Assembly (NCBI GenBank): GCA_037953745.1
Contig: JBAKBP010003069.1
Coordinates: 97,085 to 161,084 of the forward strand
Source of the DNA: Lithodes maja
Lineage: Eukaryota; Arthropoda; Malacostraca; Decapoda; Lithodidae
Length of the DNA stretch: 64,000 nt
Direction: 5' to 3'
Below are positions 55,019 through 64,000 of this stretch, piece after piece. The translations under genes and the position numbers were made by a program. Numbering within the stretch: position 1 is the first letter of the stretch; every line of letters begins with the position of its first letter. A model generated the notes under the pieces. That model was not told the DNA's origin, ran no database searches, and saw nothing but the letters and a program-made list of their open reading frames with translations.

Positions 55019-55498
55019 GGGAGAGATTCCACCCGTACCGCACTTCTTGAAAGGGTAGGGTATAACATAGATGATCTCACCTCTTACTAATTCACTACAT
55101 TACAGGCCGGAATGTTGCACCTCTCTCACTCTTTTCTCAATATTACACTAACCAGTGTTCTTTAGCGCATTTTCAATGTACATCTCCTCCTTTCCGGAAT
55201 GTAGGTGGCACCCACGTTTCAAAACATTCCCAGCCCTAGTTTGTCCAACTCTCTAACCGAAGAGTGAACCGATTTCCGCAGTCTTTCTTCCAGTAAACCT
55301 TATAACTCTCTCCCCCAAGCTATTGGTTCCTCATTCTAAGACTTAAACTGTTTCAGACTCAGTGTTTCAATCATTTTGACTTTAAACTTACCTTAAATTT
55401 AGCTCTCTATCCCTCTTTCAATTTCTGGGGAAAACTTGTTACCGGCACCTTTGCCTTTTTGGTCCATACACGTACAGATTTTTGTTTTCTTTTTCTTT
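54437..55498 (+). pseudogene. Jockey-like LINE relic
   Basis: Starts inside RT with the motif B region (PINTGVPQGSVLSP-like reading at 54487-54525), then scattered thumb and C-terminal pieces (LNILGVPLSSDISWKDH near 54820; SLPQAIGSS near 55310) and a 3' UTR start (GACTTAAACTGTTTCAGAC, 55340). Many stops. A TG repeat and G-run at 54985-55021 lie inside it. This copy has no insertion at the GACTTAAAC site and serves as an empty-site reference. Confidence 0.75.
54985..55021. repeat. TG repeat and G-run
   Basis: TG units pass into about 19 G. Confidence 0.8.
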
Positions 55499-55502
55499 TC
55501 TT

Positions 55503-55533
<31 letters not shown>

Positions 55534-55538
55534 GGGGG
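55499..55538. repeat. poly-T/poly-G junction
   Basis: About 13 T followed by about 26 G, similar to 811-845. Run length is not reliable. Confidence 0.8.
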
Positions 55539-57189
55539 CTTGGATAGGGCAATCATGACCATTACAAATCCTACCATGATCCATCAAGATAACATCTACA
55601 CCTATTGATCTTTGATAGCCTTCTTGAACAAATATACTTTAACTACTACTAAAATATCCTACACCCCCACTGTTCACGTGCTTCCTTATAGCTACATAAT
55701 ATATACGTTAGTATACGTTATTATAAACGTAATATCATATATATTATGAAGCCTTAAATAATCAAGGGAAAGGATGGGGCGTAAGATATATTTGTATATT
55801 CTTATATGGTAATGTTATGTATGAAGTACAGATAATGACTATGTACTAATTCCCTTTCCTTCTTCTATACCCCATTAACTAAGGTAACGACAGTAGCAGC
55901 GCCTCGCTTTTGTGCTTTAATTTACCAGCAACATCAACTGTTGGAGAACACTGTAATCCGATTGGAATTAAGGCAAGCCGTTGATGGTAATGCAAATTGA
56001 TGGTGATCCGCTAACCGAGTATTTGGACTATTTCGGATATTATTAACAGACAGAACGTTTTGAGAGGTTAGTGTGGTGGCGATTTTAATATTGTTTTAGA
56101 GGGTTTTAATAGGGTTTGCATTATTCGAGCATTCTTTGTGTGTTTGCTCTCTGGACATCTCTCAAGTCTGAACCTAAAACTCACGGATTGCCAACCCCCG
56201 TTCATACTAAAATAACTCGCCACTTTCCCAAATGCTTTCCTCTAATTTAAAGTGAATGTGTATATTTATCGGTAGATAAATGGTTTCCGATATATTTCAG
56301 GCTCGCTATCTCTCACCAGGGGAAAATAAACACATTAATGGAGCGAAAGGTTTTATAATCACTAATCTAATGGGGAGAAACAAGAGGTTCCAAAAAGGCT
56401 ACCCTTGGACTGATACACTAATAAGTAGGACTACCAAATCTTGCCCACGGGATTGGTGGAGTACTGTCAGCTACAGTGTTGAATTATTGATTCCATTTGT
56501 TACAGTCTTGTCATAGTTAGCAGCTATGTTGTAATGTTTTCAATTTTTAACTTTGTTATTGTTTTGTTTATTTAATTCCGAGTTTCGGGTGTACCCTTTA
56601 ATTACAATGTTGTTTGTCTGAGCAGTCCATATTAATATGATGTTCTTGAAATAATTAAATAATTCATGTTGAATGTTTTGTTTTCAGAGTATGCATACGT
56701 ATGTTGTCCCTTTAGACTCACCTATGACCCTACCTTAGACAGACAGTGAGAGTCAGCCGATTACATTTGCTGATAATGTCACTTTGAGGTAGCTGAAAAA
56801 ATACGCTAATTACAATATTATAAAAGATTCATGAACTCATGTCTGGAGTCAGGTTCCGACACATATGCCATAAGCTAAATATATTGATTTGCTGTCAACT
56901 GCCATAAAAACGAAAACAAATTTCGAAAATGTATGTTGAGTATCTGTCACGTAACAACCAGTAATCTTTGTGTTTAATAAACAATTTGAGAAAGAAACCT
57001 TTCATGAATATTTGTTCTCATAGAGAAGGTGTTGAAGGGTGTTGATATAATATTCTTACATGCGTTTATTACAATGTTTTAGTTTTAGTTTACTCTATGG
57101 GCTGCGGCAAAATCGATCACTGAGCGATTGAACTCAAATGTGTTGTTTTTGTTGTTTATCAGAAGTATATATGTATGTGCCCAAGTATA
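55539..57189. other. no gene recognised
   Basis: 1.65 kb, AT-rich. A 78-residue frame at 56280-56516 has an ATG but no motif I know. No repeat structure was found by eye. Confidence 0.5.
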
Positions 57190-57342
57190 CAATTTTGTGT
57201 TTTGTCTATGTGGATGAGGAAGACAAAATACAGAACTGCCTGTAACGAGTGCCTCCCCCAGTTGAAAGAGTGACAGGGCCAAATTCAAGGAACGTTCGAT
57301 CCAAAATGCCTGATAACACAGAGTTTGAAGCAATTTAAGTCA
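57190..57342 (-). pseudogene. Jockey-like 3' UTR fragment, downstream of RLE LINE insertion
   Basis: Minus strand from 57342: TGACTTAAATTGCTTCAAAC, then the same UTR as 47546-47690. Together with 59168-59260 it is one Jockey-like 3' end split by the RLE LINE. Confidence 0.75.
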
Positions 57343-59167
57343 TTTTTTTTTTTTTTATTTTTTTTTTTTAGGTTAGTTTTTTTTTTTTTTTTTTAAAGAC
57401 CTCCGTCTACATATTGTGAAAAACCTGTTATCCTCCGGCAAATTGTGGGGTTGAGTGAGTGAAGGGGGGGACAGTGAATGAAGGAGGATACATGTTTTTC
57501 ATAATACGTGTTGCTAGCCCCAAACGCGCGAGCAACTGTGGCTTTCAACCATCCGACACATCCCCTTTTATTTATGTGCATCGCACATGTTACATACAAA
57601 CAAAGTTTATGTTTTGTTTTACCCTACTGTGGAAAGACTACGGATAAACCACTCCTGCCCGGGCCTCACACAGTGGCATGACCCAGTCCTGTCGAACTGA
57701 GCTCATGACGCTGGTGGCATTGCCCCGGAGGATAGCCATCCCTAGTCTTTGCTTGAGCCAGAGGGTTTCCCGGGGTTCTCCTGAAACTTCTCTGATTTTA
57801 CGGCCTATTTCATTCATCATCTTAAGGGTGGTAGGGCCGAAGACTCCTGAAGTTTCGAATGCCAGGGGCTCGAACTGATGATTTCTGGCGATGGCTTGAT
57901 ATTTTTCTCGCTTTTTATTTTCTGCTATCCGGGCGGCTTCACCTGCTTCGTCGGCGTTTCTGGCGATGTTGGTTGTGGAGAAAGTGTCAACACATGTGGC
58001 ATCCCACACGAGGCACCGGCCATTCTTGTAAGGGAAAGTGGTCATCCCATCTGGCCGTTTGCCGTCTTCTCTGGGAAGTCCATGTGGTTCGAGGATTGAT
58101 GCACGGTTAGCACTCTGCAGGGCCCGTTTTATGACATCATTTAGTGCAGAGTGTCTTGGCAGGCGGCCTGCGTTGTAATTACATGACAAGGCATGGTGAC
58201 CTTGAGCATCCATCCCCCCACCACACTTGCAAGTGTGTGGGTGACAAACTGCCGCACCCACTCTGAGCGCGATGGCAACCCGGAGCGCTTCAGCATCCAA
58301 GTGAGTTCCAAGAGGTGGGATGGGGATGGCGTGTAACCACAAGCCACTCTCCGAACGGGCGGCTGCCTGGAGGCGTGCTTTTGCAACCTGGTCTGCATTG
58401 GTTAGGAGATTTTCTTGAGTTTTCTTCGCCGAGATGGTATCCCACGCTTTCTGCTTGCTCCTGGAGGTACCCTGAGGCTCCTCCTCTACTCCTGTACTTC
58501 CCTTCCAGGTGTTAATCACTGCTGTTACGTCCCCATTAAGTGTCATTCCGGGTTGAGAAGGAAGGATGGACACTACAAGGTCGTTGGTCGCGATGAGGGA
58601 AGAGATAAAGGCTGGGGAGGCAATATCCGAGGCTCTCCGTATGCCCAAGCCCCCGAGGCGGACAGGAAGGGTGGCTTTTGTCCAGGCCCGTTCTTTAAAT
58701 TCCACGTTGGTGATGCTGGTCACTGCTTCTCGGATTATGCTGTCTAATTCTTGGAGGCCACCATTGTTCGTGTAAGTCATCGATGTGCGCAGGAGGTATT
58801 GGAGTTTTGGGATGGAGAAACAGTTCTTGAGCAGGGCCAGAGCTGAGTGGGCATCGATGTGTATCAGGCGACTCACGAGACGTTGAAGCTCCTCCTTTTT
58901 AACTTGAAGTGCTGGTGGGATTGCTGCCAGAGTTAGTGGGGAACCTAATAGGGTTTGCTGGTGCTCCTGAAGGATCTTTACATCTGGCAATATGTCTCGG
59001 AACAGGGCCTGAGTCTCTTCTCCTTGTTCACGTGTGTGGTTGAGGAGGACAAGTTCACATTTGGTGTCATTTATCACTAGCCCAGCCTGGCCGAGGTCAG
59101 TTACGATGTTATTTAGGTCGGTTAGAACGTTCTCTACTGACCCACCCAAGGTTGCATCGTCCAGGTA
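57343..59167 (-). mobile_element. RLE-encoding LINE, 5'-truncated copy 2
   Basis: Near-identical to 7145-8930 from the YLDD motif onward. Its A-tail (57343-57393 as T on plus) is long and interrupted. Truncation is at 59167, within RT. It lies inside a Jockey-like 3' end, between CCTATG and TGACTTAAA, with at most a 2-base duplication. Confidence 0.85.
57638..59167 (-). pseudogene. RT/RLE protein, N-terminally truncated copy
   Basis: The open frame runs from YLDDATLGGSVENVL to the stop at 57638 without a break: thumb, zinc knuckle CKCGGGMDAQGHHALSC, KRPDG and VWDATCVD. Residues upstream of YLDD in this frame (59168-59215) come from the adjacent Jockey-like sequence. Differences from copy 1 are few (for example HGLPRED for HGLHRED, NEIG with KMM for KMV). 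It lacks the RT palm and cannot act alone. Confidence 0.85.
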
Positions 59168-59260
59168 CATAGGATGAGGGAAAGATGGATTCATGGAGAG
59201 AGTTCCAGAGCTCACCTGTTGAATAGAAGTTTTGATAAAATCGTTTCACTCTTGGATATA
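59168..59260 (-). pseudogene. Jockey-like 3' coding end
   Basis: Minus strand: AGAGTGAAACGATT ... GAGCTCTGGAACTCTCTCC ... CCCTCATCCTATG, matching 46065-46158. The missing remainder is at 57190-57342. Confidence 0.8.
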
Positions 59261-60033
59261 TATATATATTTATGATCTACAGAAGAGAGGTAGGATGTGA
59301 TGTCAAATCCTTTGTTAGCCGATATATTAACATCTAGGAGTAGGAGATTCCCAACACCCCAACACAAAATTAGTCAAGTCGATTTAAAAAGACCTTTAGA
59401 ATTACTCCTTAGTTTCATTCAGTCTTTTGATTATATAATTATTTTATCTCCCTTAGAGCCCGAGAACTTTCAGTCTTCTAAGTACTGTACTTCTCATTTC
59501 TCAGCTTGTTCTTCCTCTGTCCAATTACTCCTCTTTCCTATTTAGTCCAGTCAATGTACACCAGGACCCACCACTAATTGCAACAGAAACGAAACTAGTG
59601 TTATTTGTCTTGGAAAAAGGTTCCTTATAACATACTAAAAGTCCCAAAGAATCGTCGGAGTGGAACATGGTGAAATAACAGAATGAAAAAGCATCACTAT
59701 TTTGCCACTTTTTTTTAACTTGGCGCAACTTCAAATGGTCATAACTTCTTAACTAATCAAGATAATCCAAAAAAAAAATAAAAAAAATCTTTACCTATGT
59801 TTTCATGGTTAATCTTTCCAATAAAACTGTTAAATATTAGTTACCCCCGCCCCGCCTAAAGTTAAAAATTAGTTACCCCACTACCCCCACCCCCTTCCGC
59901 ACACACATAGCATATAATAAACTCCTAATCCCAGTTACCTTTTCAGTCAGATTTCGCTGTCATCTCCATCCTCAGCACTGTCATAGTCATTGTTCTGACA
60001 TATACCTCTGCACCCAGAACAAGCAGGTGAGCA
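59261..60033. other. no gene recognised; probable 3' flank of Academ-like element
   Basis: AT-rich, with a short AT repeat (59258-59272). 59545-59760 might hold the terminal repeat of the following element but its partner lies beyond the window. Confidence 0.4.
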
Positions 60034-62691
60034 TTAAAGCACATGCCGGCGGCAGCTACAGCGCAGCGTCCCACAACCTGACTTGCAGGCACACCACACT
60101 AGAGTCAACAACAACTGTGGTGCAGGGGCACGGTCAGAGATGACTGGTTTAAACGTTCCATCTGAGAGCTTCCAACCCCAGTCTTCAGCATTCAGTGTGT
60201 TCCCCTGCCACTCTTGGACTTGGTGGTAGACACGCAGGCTATGGTACTTCGTAGCTGCTGATGTTGGTGGCAACATGTTAGGAAGAACTGCCTTATTTCT
60301 CGTGGTGACAAGGGCTTGGAATCGGCGATATCTAACATCATCGAGGGAGTCGCTGGGGTTCCACTTATAGACAATGGCCATTGCCTTCTCACCAGCCGTG
60401 ATGATGTCGTCCTTTGTTGCCCTTTTACTCCTGAACACCTCCGCCTGTTCCCGAAATGCCTCCCTGTCTTGAATAAGTTTGAAACTTGCCGCCTTCCCTA
60501 TCCCAAAAACCCTGGATGTGGTATCACACCCCAAGAAAGCATGCACAAAGAGAATATGCCTGCAAACCTGGACCCCAAGCTTATGCTTGATCGAATTAAC
60601 ACCCATGCACCTGACTTCTGCTCCTTTCTTTGGTTCAGATCGGAAGTGGATGTCATGTTTGTTTTCTCCAGCAAGGTGGATGAGGAGAACAAGTAGGTCT
60701 GTGTCGTCTCCGACTAACACAGTTTCTCTGTCCTCAGAAATTCTCACTGCAGTTTGGACAATAAGAGTATCTGCATCCCCTCTGGCATGGATAACTTCAC
60801 AGCCTTCTTTGGCCAGGGCATCTCCCAAAAGTTCAAGAAAGCGTTGCTTGTTCTCTTTGTTTGAGAGGAATTCCTTCTTTTTTAACTGGAGTTTCGTGGA
60901 CAGATGGAATGTCACCTTCCTACCCTCACACTCCACTCGACGCTGATGTGTGCTGTCTTTTGTTGAAGGTCCCGCCTCATAACCATCAAACACAACCACT
61001 CCCTGACTATAGTGTTTTGTAACATATCTGGTATAGTCCTGCAATATCTTGTCGTATGTTTCACCAAGTTGCCATGGAATGCGATGGAGAAGAGCACCTC
61101 CATCAAGGACGTATGTGATATTTTGACATGGTGCTGGGTTATGTGGTACCTCGAACCAGATGGCGTCAGCTAGTTGTGCCTTCACAGCTTTCAGGAGCTT
61201 TCCCTTCCCTTCGAACAAGGCAGGGGGGTAGTTGCAGAGCTCATAGGTGAGGGCATTCGGAAGATCATTTGCCTGAGATCCTGCAATAATGAGTCGTTGA
61301 AACAGAAGAAGAGGATCAATCTGTACTTCCTCATCACCTATCTTGACTGCAGACTTAGAGTCAAAAGTCACAGCTTGGGCTTTCCTTTTGAAACTGTACT
61401 TGACCACATGTTGTCCAACCATTTTATTAAGAATGTCATATCCGATCCTTTTTGCATCATCCACATTAACCTCGGAACCAGCCGAGATTCCGCTGACTAT
61501 GTTGCGGAGGGATGAGTCTGCTTCGAATGGAGACCTCCAGTCAATGGAGGACAGCAATGTGCTACAGTCACTACTGTCCCTTGTTTGCCGAGCTTGTGAT
61601 ATGTCTTTATGCTGTTCACTCGTCTGGTATGTGATGGATGTCAGCTGTTGCATTGCCATGTTTACTTCTGCACAAACTGGCCTTGAAAGACACCAGACCA
61701 GTCTTTGGGTTTCCGTCATTCCCCTCCCTCTGGTGAGACCTCCACTCGTCTTCAGACTTCTCATAAGTGCCTGTTCGATCACCAGGTCTGGAGACAACCC
61801 TGCCCAGAAGCAGTCACTCCTCCTGACTACATGTAGTCCCTGGGTGAACTGTTGGTAGACATTGGGGTGTGTGTCTTCCAGTTTTGTCATTTTCTGCAGA
61901 TAGAGGTGTAATGACTTCGTGTACAAGTTATGGCCGGAGGCAGCTAAGTACGGAAGCATGGCTTGCATCGTCTCCAGATGGAGGGACCAATCTCCGATTC
62001 GTTCTGATCGCATGAATGACCTCATGATGTCTATCATCTCCATGTATTGCAGCCACAGACGTGCAGTACGGTAGCTCGATTCCAACATATCCTTGTGTGT
62101 CTCAAGTTTCTGTTGTAGATCCTGCAGGTACAAAGATGATTCTACAAAACTGAGCGTGATTTCACCAGAGAGGAGATCATCATAGAGGTTCCCTATTGTC
62201 TCCAATTCCAGTGGCACATTGTCATTAGATAAAGACACCTTGATCCCCAACAGGCTGCTCAAGAGAAGTGTGTGAAGGACGGAATCTACAAGGAGATGAC
62301 CACGAATGGCACGAGCAACTGCGTGTCCAGTGAGAATATGGGTAACAGTGTTCCCAGCGAAGATCACTTCCAAGATATCTTGAAGGCCTGTTCCTCTCAT
62401 CAAGTGCCCAATGCTACCCAGAAAGCTCATTAGTGTGTGAAATCCCCCAAGTCTTAAAATAATCAGATGCAGATCACTGTCCTCTCCAGCACTTTCCACA
62501 ATTTGAGTTGCCTTGAACCACAACGGCTGGTCAAAATTGAGCACTGGTGTTGCTCCATAGCGCTTGGCATGCTCTGCAACGAAGTGTAAAGTTGAGTTGA
62601 CACACGTCATGTCACTCGGGTTCATATCAATCATGGGTAGGAACATGGTGGATGACTGTCCTGGGTGGTCTCCGTTGTTTACCATTTGCAT
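60034..62691 (-). CDS. Academ-like protein, XPG/FEN-type nuclease part
   Basis: An open frame of 885 residues, continuing the frame 62679-63944 after a one-base shift or short intron at about 62680. Motifs with approximate residue numbers: VLDGGALLHRIPW (532), VVFDGYEAGPSTKDSTHQRR (567), GDADTLIVQTA (638), GDDTDLLVLL (660), FVHAFLGCDTTSRVFGIGK (715) and a Cys-rich end (CACKSGCGTLRCSC, 866-880). In order and character these match FEN1/XPG nucleases: first Asp, VFDG, EAxA-like, DxD, and GCD with a helix-turn-helix GIGK. The N-terminal 500 residues have EMIDIMRSFMRSERIGDWSLHLE, seen in related animal proteins. It belongs to the same superfamily as the broken gene at 18-28 kb but is a distant relative. 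Function as a transposon nuclease is inference. Confidence 0.7.
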   Translation of the reverse strand: MQMVNNGDHPGQSSTMFLPMIDMNPSDMTCVNSTLHFVAEHAKRYGATPVLNFDQPLWFKATQIVESAGEDSDLHLIILRLGGFHTLMSFLGSIGHLMRGTGLQDILEVIFAGNTVTHILTGHAVARAIRGHLLVDSVLHTLLLSSLLGIKVSLSNDNVPLELETIGNLYDDLLSGEITLSFVESSLYLQDLQQKLETHKDMLESSYRTARLWLQYMEMIDIMRSFMRSERIGDWSLHLETMQAMLPYLAASGHNLYTKSLHLYLQKMTKLEDTHPNVYQQFTQGLHVVRRSDCFWAGLSPDLVIEQALMRSLKTSGGLTRGRGMTETQRLVWCLSRPVCAEVNMAMQQLTSITYQTSEQHKDISQARQTRDSSDCSTLLSSIDWRSPFEADSSLRNIVSGISAGSEVNVDDAKRIGYDILNKMVGQHVVKYSFKRKAQAVTFDSKSAVKIGDEEVQIDPLLLFQRLIIAGSQANDLPNALTYELCNYPPALFEGKGKLLKAVKAQLADAIWFEVPHNPAPCQNITYVLDGGALLHRIPWQLGETYDKILQDYTRYVTKHYSQGVVVFDGYEAGPSTKDSTHQRRVECEGRKVTFHLSTKLQLKKKEFLSNKENKQRFLELLGDALAKEGCEVIHARGDADTLIVQTAVRISEDRETVLVGDDTDLLVLLIHLAGENKHDIHFRSEPKKGAEVRCMGVNSIKHKLGVQVCRHILFVHAFLGCDTTSRVFGIGKAASFKLIQDREAFREQAEVFRSKRATKDDIITAGEKAMAIVYKWNPSDSLDDVRYRRFQALVTTRNKAVLPNMLPPTSAATKYHSLRVYHQVQEWQGNTLNAEDWGWKLSDGTFKPVISDRAPAPQLLLTLVWCACKSGCGTLRCSCRRHVL

Positions 62692-64000
62692 GTATCCAGA
62701 CCATGCTGGTCTTGGTAACCGGACTGACAGGGACGTTTTCCACAGGAGACCTTGGGGCTTTCCGTGTGTTTGGGTTTCTCTGGTAGAGCTTCATACTTGA
62801 TATTAGCAAGTTCATCACCAAGTGATATGAATTTCTTAATGCTGATGTGTCCTACAGCAGCGATCTCCTCTGCTGTCACAGACACACGTTTTACCACAGA
62901 GGTGACATCACATTTGGGTGTTACAACTGCCATAATACCCATTCCGTGGAATGTCCCAGAGCCGTCAAGAGTCCTAGTGTCATGATCCACGTTGTCGGCC
63001 ACATATTGAACAGACTGCCCAGGGAGGAACTCTGGAATGTCCAATCCCTGGTTGACAGCTGCACTCCGTTCATATTTTTGCACCTCTGAATATGAACTAC
63101 AGAATCCATGGGCATTCAGTGTGTCAATCAGAAATCTTGAGGCAAAATGCGAATGCATTTGCACACCTAGACCTAATTGCAATGGTGCAGTCATAACTCT
63201 GGGGCGGGCAGCCTGCATTATCGCTTGCCCCAATGAGCACATCTTCAACCGTTTATTTTTTCCAGCAAAAACGGTGTTCAGTAGTAAGCTTAGTGACTCT
63301 GGAATATAGTTAGTAGCTTCTGAGATATCACTCATAGAAAGACTAGTTGGGTAAGTGTCCTTCAGTTGTACAACTGACTTAACATCACTTTTAATGAGGT
63401 TGGCCGCAGTTTCTATCAGTCTCAACTTCTCCGCTTCTGGATCACTATCCTTGGGCTGTTTATAGAAGTCGTTCAGGATCACAGAAACTGTACCTCGGAA
63501 TGTCACAATATTTTGAATACCATTGATTTCAGTTATTATTATTCTATCTCCAAAATGATCAATAAGTTTCTCTTTCATGTGAGTAAAACCATAAGGTTCC
63601 AGATTGGTGTCCTCCAGGAACTCCTTCATTTTGTTCATTAGAGCATTAATCGTCATCTGTTCTTCGTCGTTCTCCTCCAGGAAAGACGTCACCCTTTGAA
63701 AAGCATCAGCCCTAACTGTATCCGATGGTCTCCCTACTTTCCGCTTTTTTGACAGGCTCTTAACATCAACGAACTGAGGAACCCCTTTTCCTGTTCGGAA
63801 GTTCACACTGCAGGCTTGGTGGTATACAGCATCAGCTGCATGGAGGTCTTGTGCAAACAACACCCTGCCTTTTACCTTCTCTGCCCAGTCATCCTGACGG
63901 TCATCACAAACCTTAATAATAGTGCTGTCAAAACCTAATGTCAAAACAGGAATTAAGTCAAATTGTTTTTTCTTTCCGCCATATTTGTTTCCTGTTCCAC
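62679..64000 (-). CDS. Academ-like protein, N-terminal part (runs off window)
   Basis: Open to about 63944; a TTG, not ATG, lies at the start of the frame, so the true start is at or beyond the window edge. Features: AADAVYHQACSVNF (possible zinc site, about residue 38), KKRKVGRPSDTVRADAF (basic, possibly nuclear targeting), then HSHFASRFLIDTLNAHGF and QYVADNVDHDTRTLDGSGTFHGMG (63000-63150). The last block, with DNVDHD, is the most conserved part of the wider family and a candidate for transposase catalytic residues. It ends at 62679, overlapping the next frame by 13 bases. Confidence 0.6.
   Translation of the reverse strand, partial: GTGNKYGGKKKQFDLIPVLTLGFDSTIIKVCDDRQDDWAEKVKGRVLFAQDLHAADAVYHQACSVNFRTGKGVPQFVDVKSLSKKRKVGRPSDTVRADAFQRVTSFLEENDEEQMTINALMNKMKEFLEDTNLEPYGFTHMKEKLIDHFGDRIIITEINGIQNIVTFRGTVSVILNDFYKQPKDSDPEAEKLRLIETAANLIKSDVKSVVQLKDTYPTSLSMSDISEATNYIPESLSLLLNTVFAGKNKRLKMCSLGQAIMQAARPRVMTAPLQLGLGVQMHSHFASRFLIDTLNAHGFCSSYSEVQKYERSAAVNQGLDIPEFLPGQSVQYVADNVDHDTRTLDGSGTFHGMGIMAVVTPKCDVTSVVKRVSVTAEEIAAVGHISIKKFISLGDELANIKYEALPEKPKHTESPKVSCGKRPCQSGYQDQHGLDTCKW

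Noticed and set aside
56280..56516. 78-residue frame as a possible host exon
   Set aside because: No recognisable motif, no splice context and no second exon; left unannotated.

Overview
This window is eukaryotic, repeat-dominated DNA in which I recognise no host gene. The repertoire (Jockey-like, RTE and endonuclease-of-restriction-type LINEs, a BEL/Pao element, a Gmr1-like Gypsy element, tRNA-derived SINEs, many microsatellites and minisatellites) and a repeat containing AAGAACATAAGAA followed by GCCTATTGGCCCATACGAGG, which I associate with decapod genomes, suggest a crustacean, most likely a decapod. This is inference; no species is assigned.

Layout. 1-7.1 kb: an SGNH-esterase fragment, simple repeats, and a broken Jockey-like LINE interrupted by a tRNA-derived SINE and by a pair of TTAA-flanked DNA elements. 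7.1-9.4 kb: a LINE with a restriction-like endonuclease (RLE), flanked by a 9-bp target duplication. 9.5-12.8 kb: a large palindrome of tRNA-Gly-like SINE units with a Jockey-like LINE inserted in one arm. 13.4-35.2 kb: a nest of elements. A Gypsy element (LTRs 13388-15145 and 32154-35249, target duplication CTGT) carries an Academ-like DNA transposon (17651-28946, target duplication AAT), which in turn carries a BEL/Pao element (20329-27695, target duplication CATGG) and a tandem-repeat insert (18941-19516). Its 3' LTR carries a TTAA element that itself contains a second TTAA element. 36.2-38.8 kb: an RTE LINE with a nearly intact ORF. 39-45.1 kb: duplicated tRNA-like SINE, a 27-copy minisatellite of 34-36 bp, small TTAA elements and the start of a 16-bp minisatellite field (43.96-49.14 kb), which is split by a Jockey-like LINE and a CR1/L2-like fragment. 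49.4-55.5 kb: a decayed RTE copy, a self-nested pair of 422-bp TTAA elements, inverted tRNA-like units and another Jockey-like relic. 57.2-59.3 kb: a second, almost identical RLE LINE inside a Jockey-like 3' end. 60.0-64.0 kb: a long, divergent Academ-like gene running off the window.

Two things stand out. The Gypsy pol order is protease-integrase-reverse transcriptase-RNase H, with a SCAN-like segment in gag, as in the Gmr1 group. The Academ-like genes carry a set of motifs that reads like a FEN1/XPG-family nuclease, alongside a conserved N-terminal region and a Cys-rich tail. At least seven separate TTAA-flanked (piggyBac-type) insertions of several families can be delimited exactly, some because they interrupt a recognisable coding or UTR sequence. 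No transposase for them is present here.

Nearly all genes are broken by stops, frameshifts or nested insertions. The exceptions are the RTE ORF, the BEL pol apart from three stops, and the right-edge Academ-like ORFs. Start codons of most element ORFs are not assignable.
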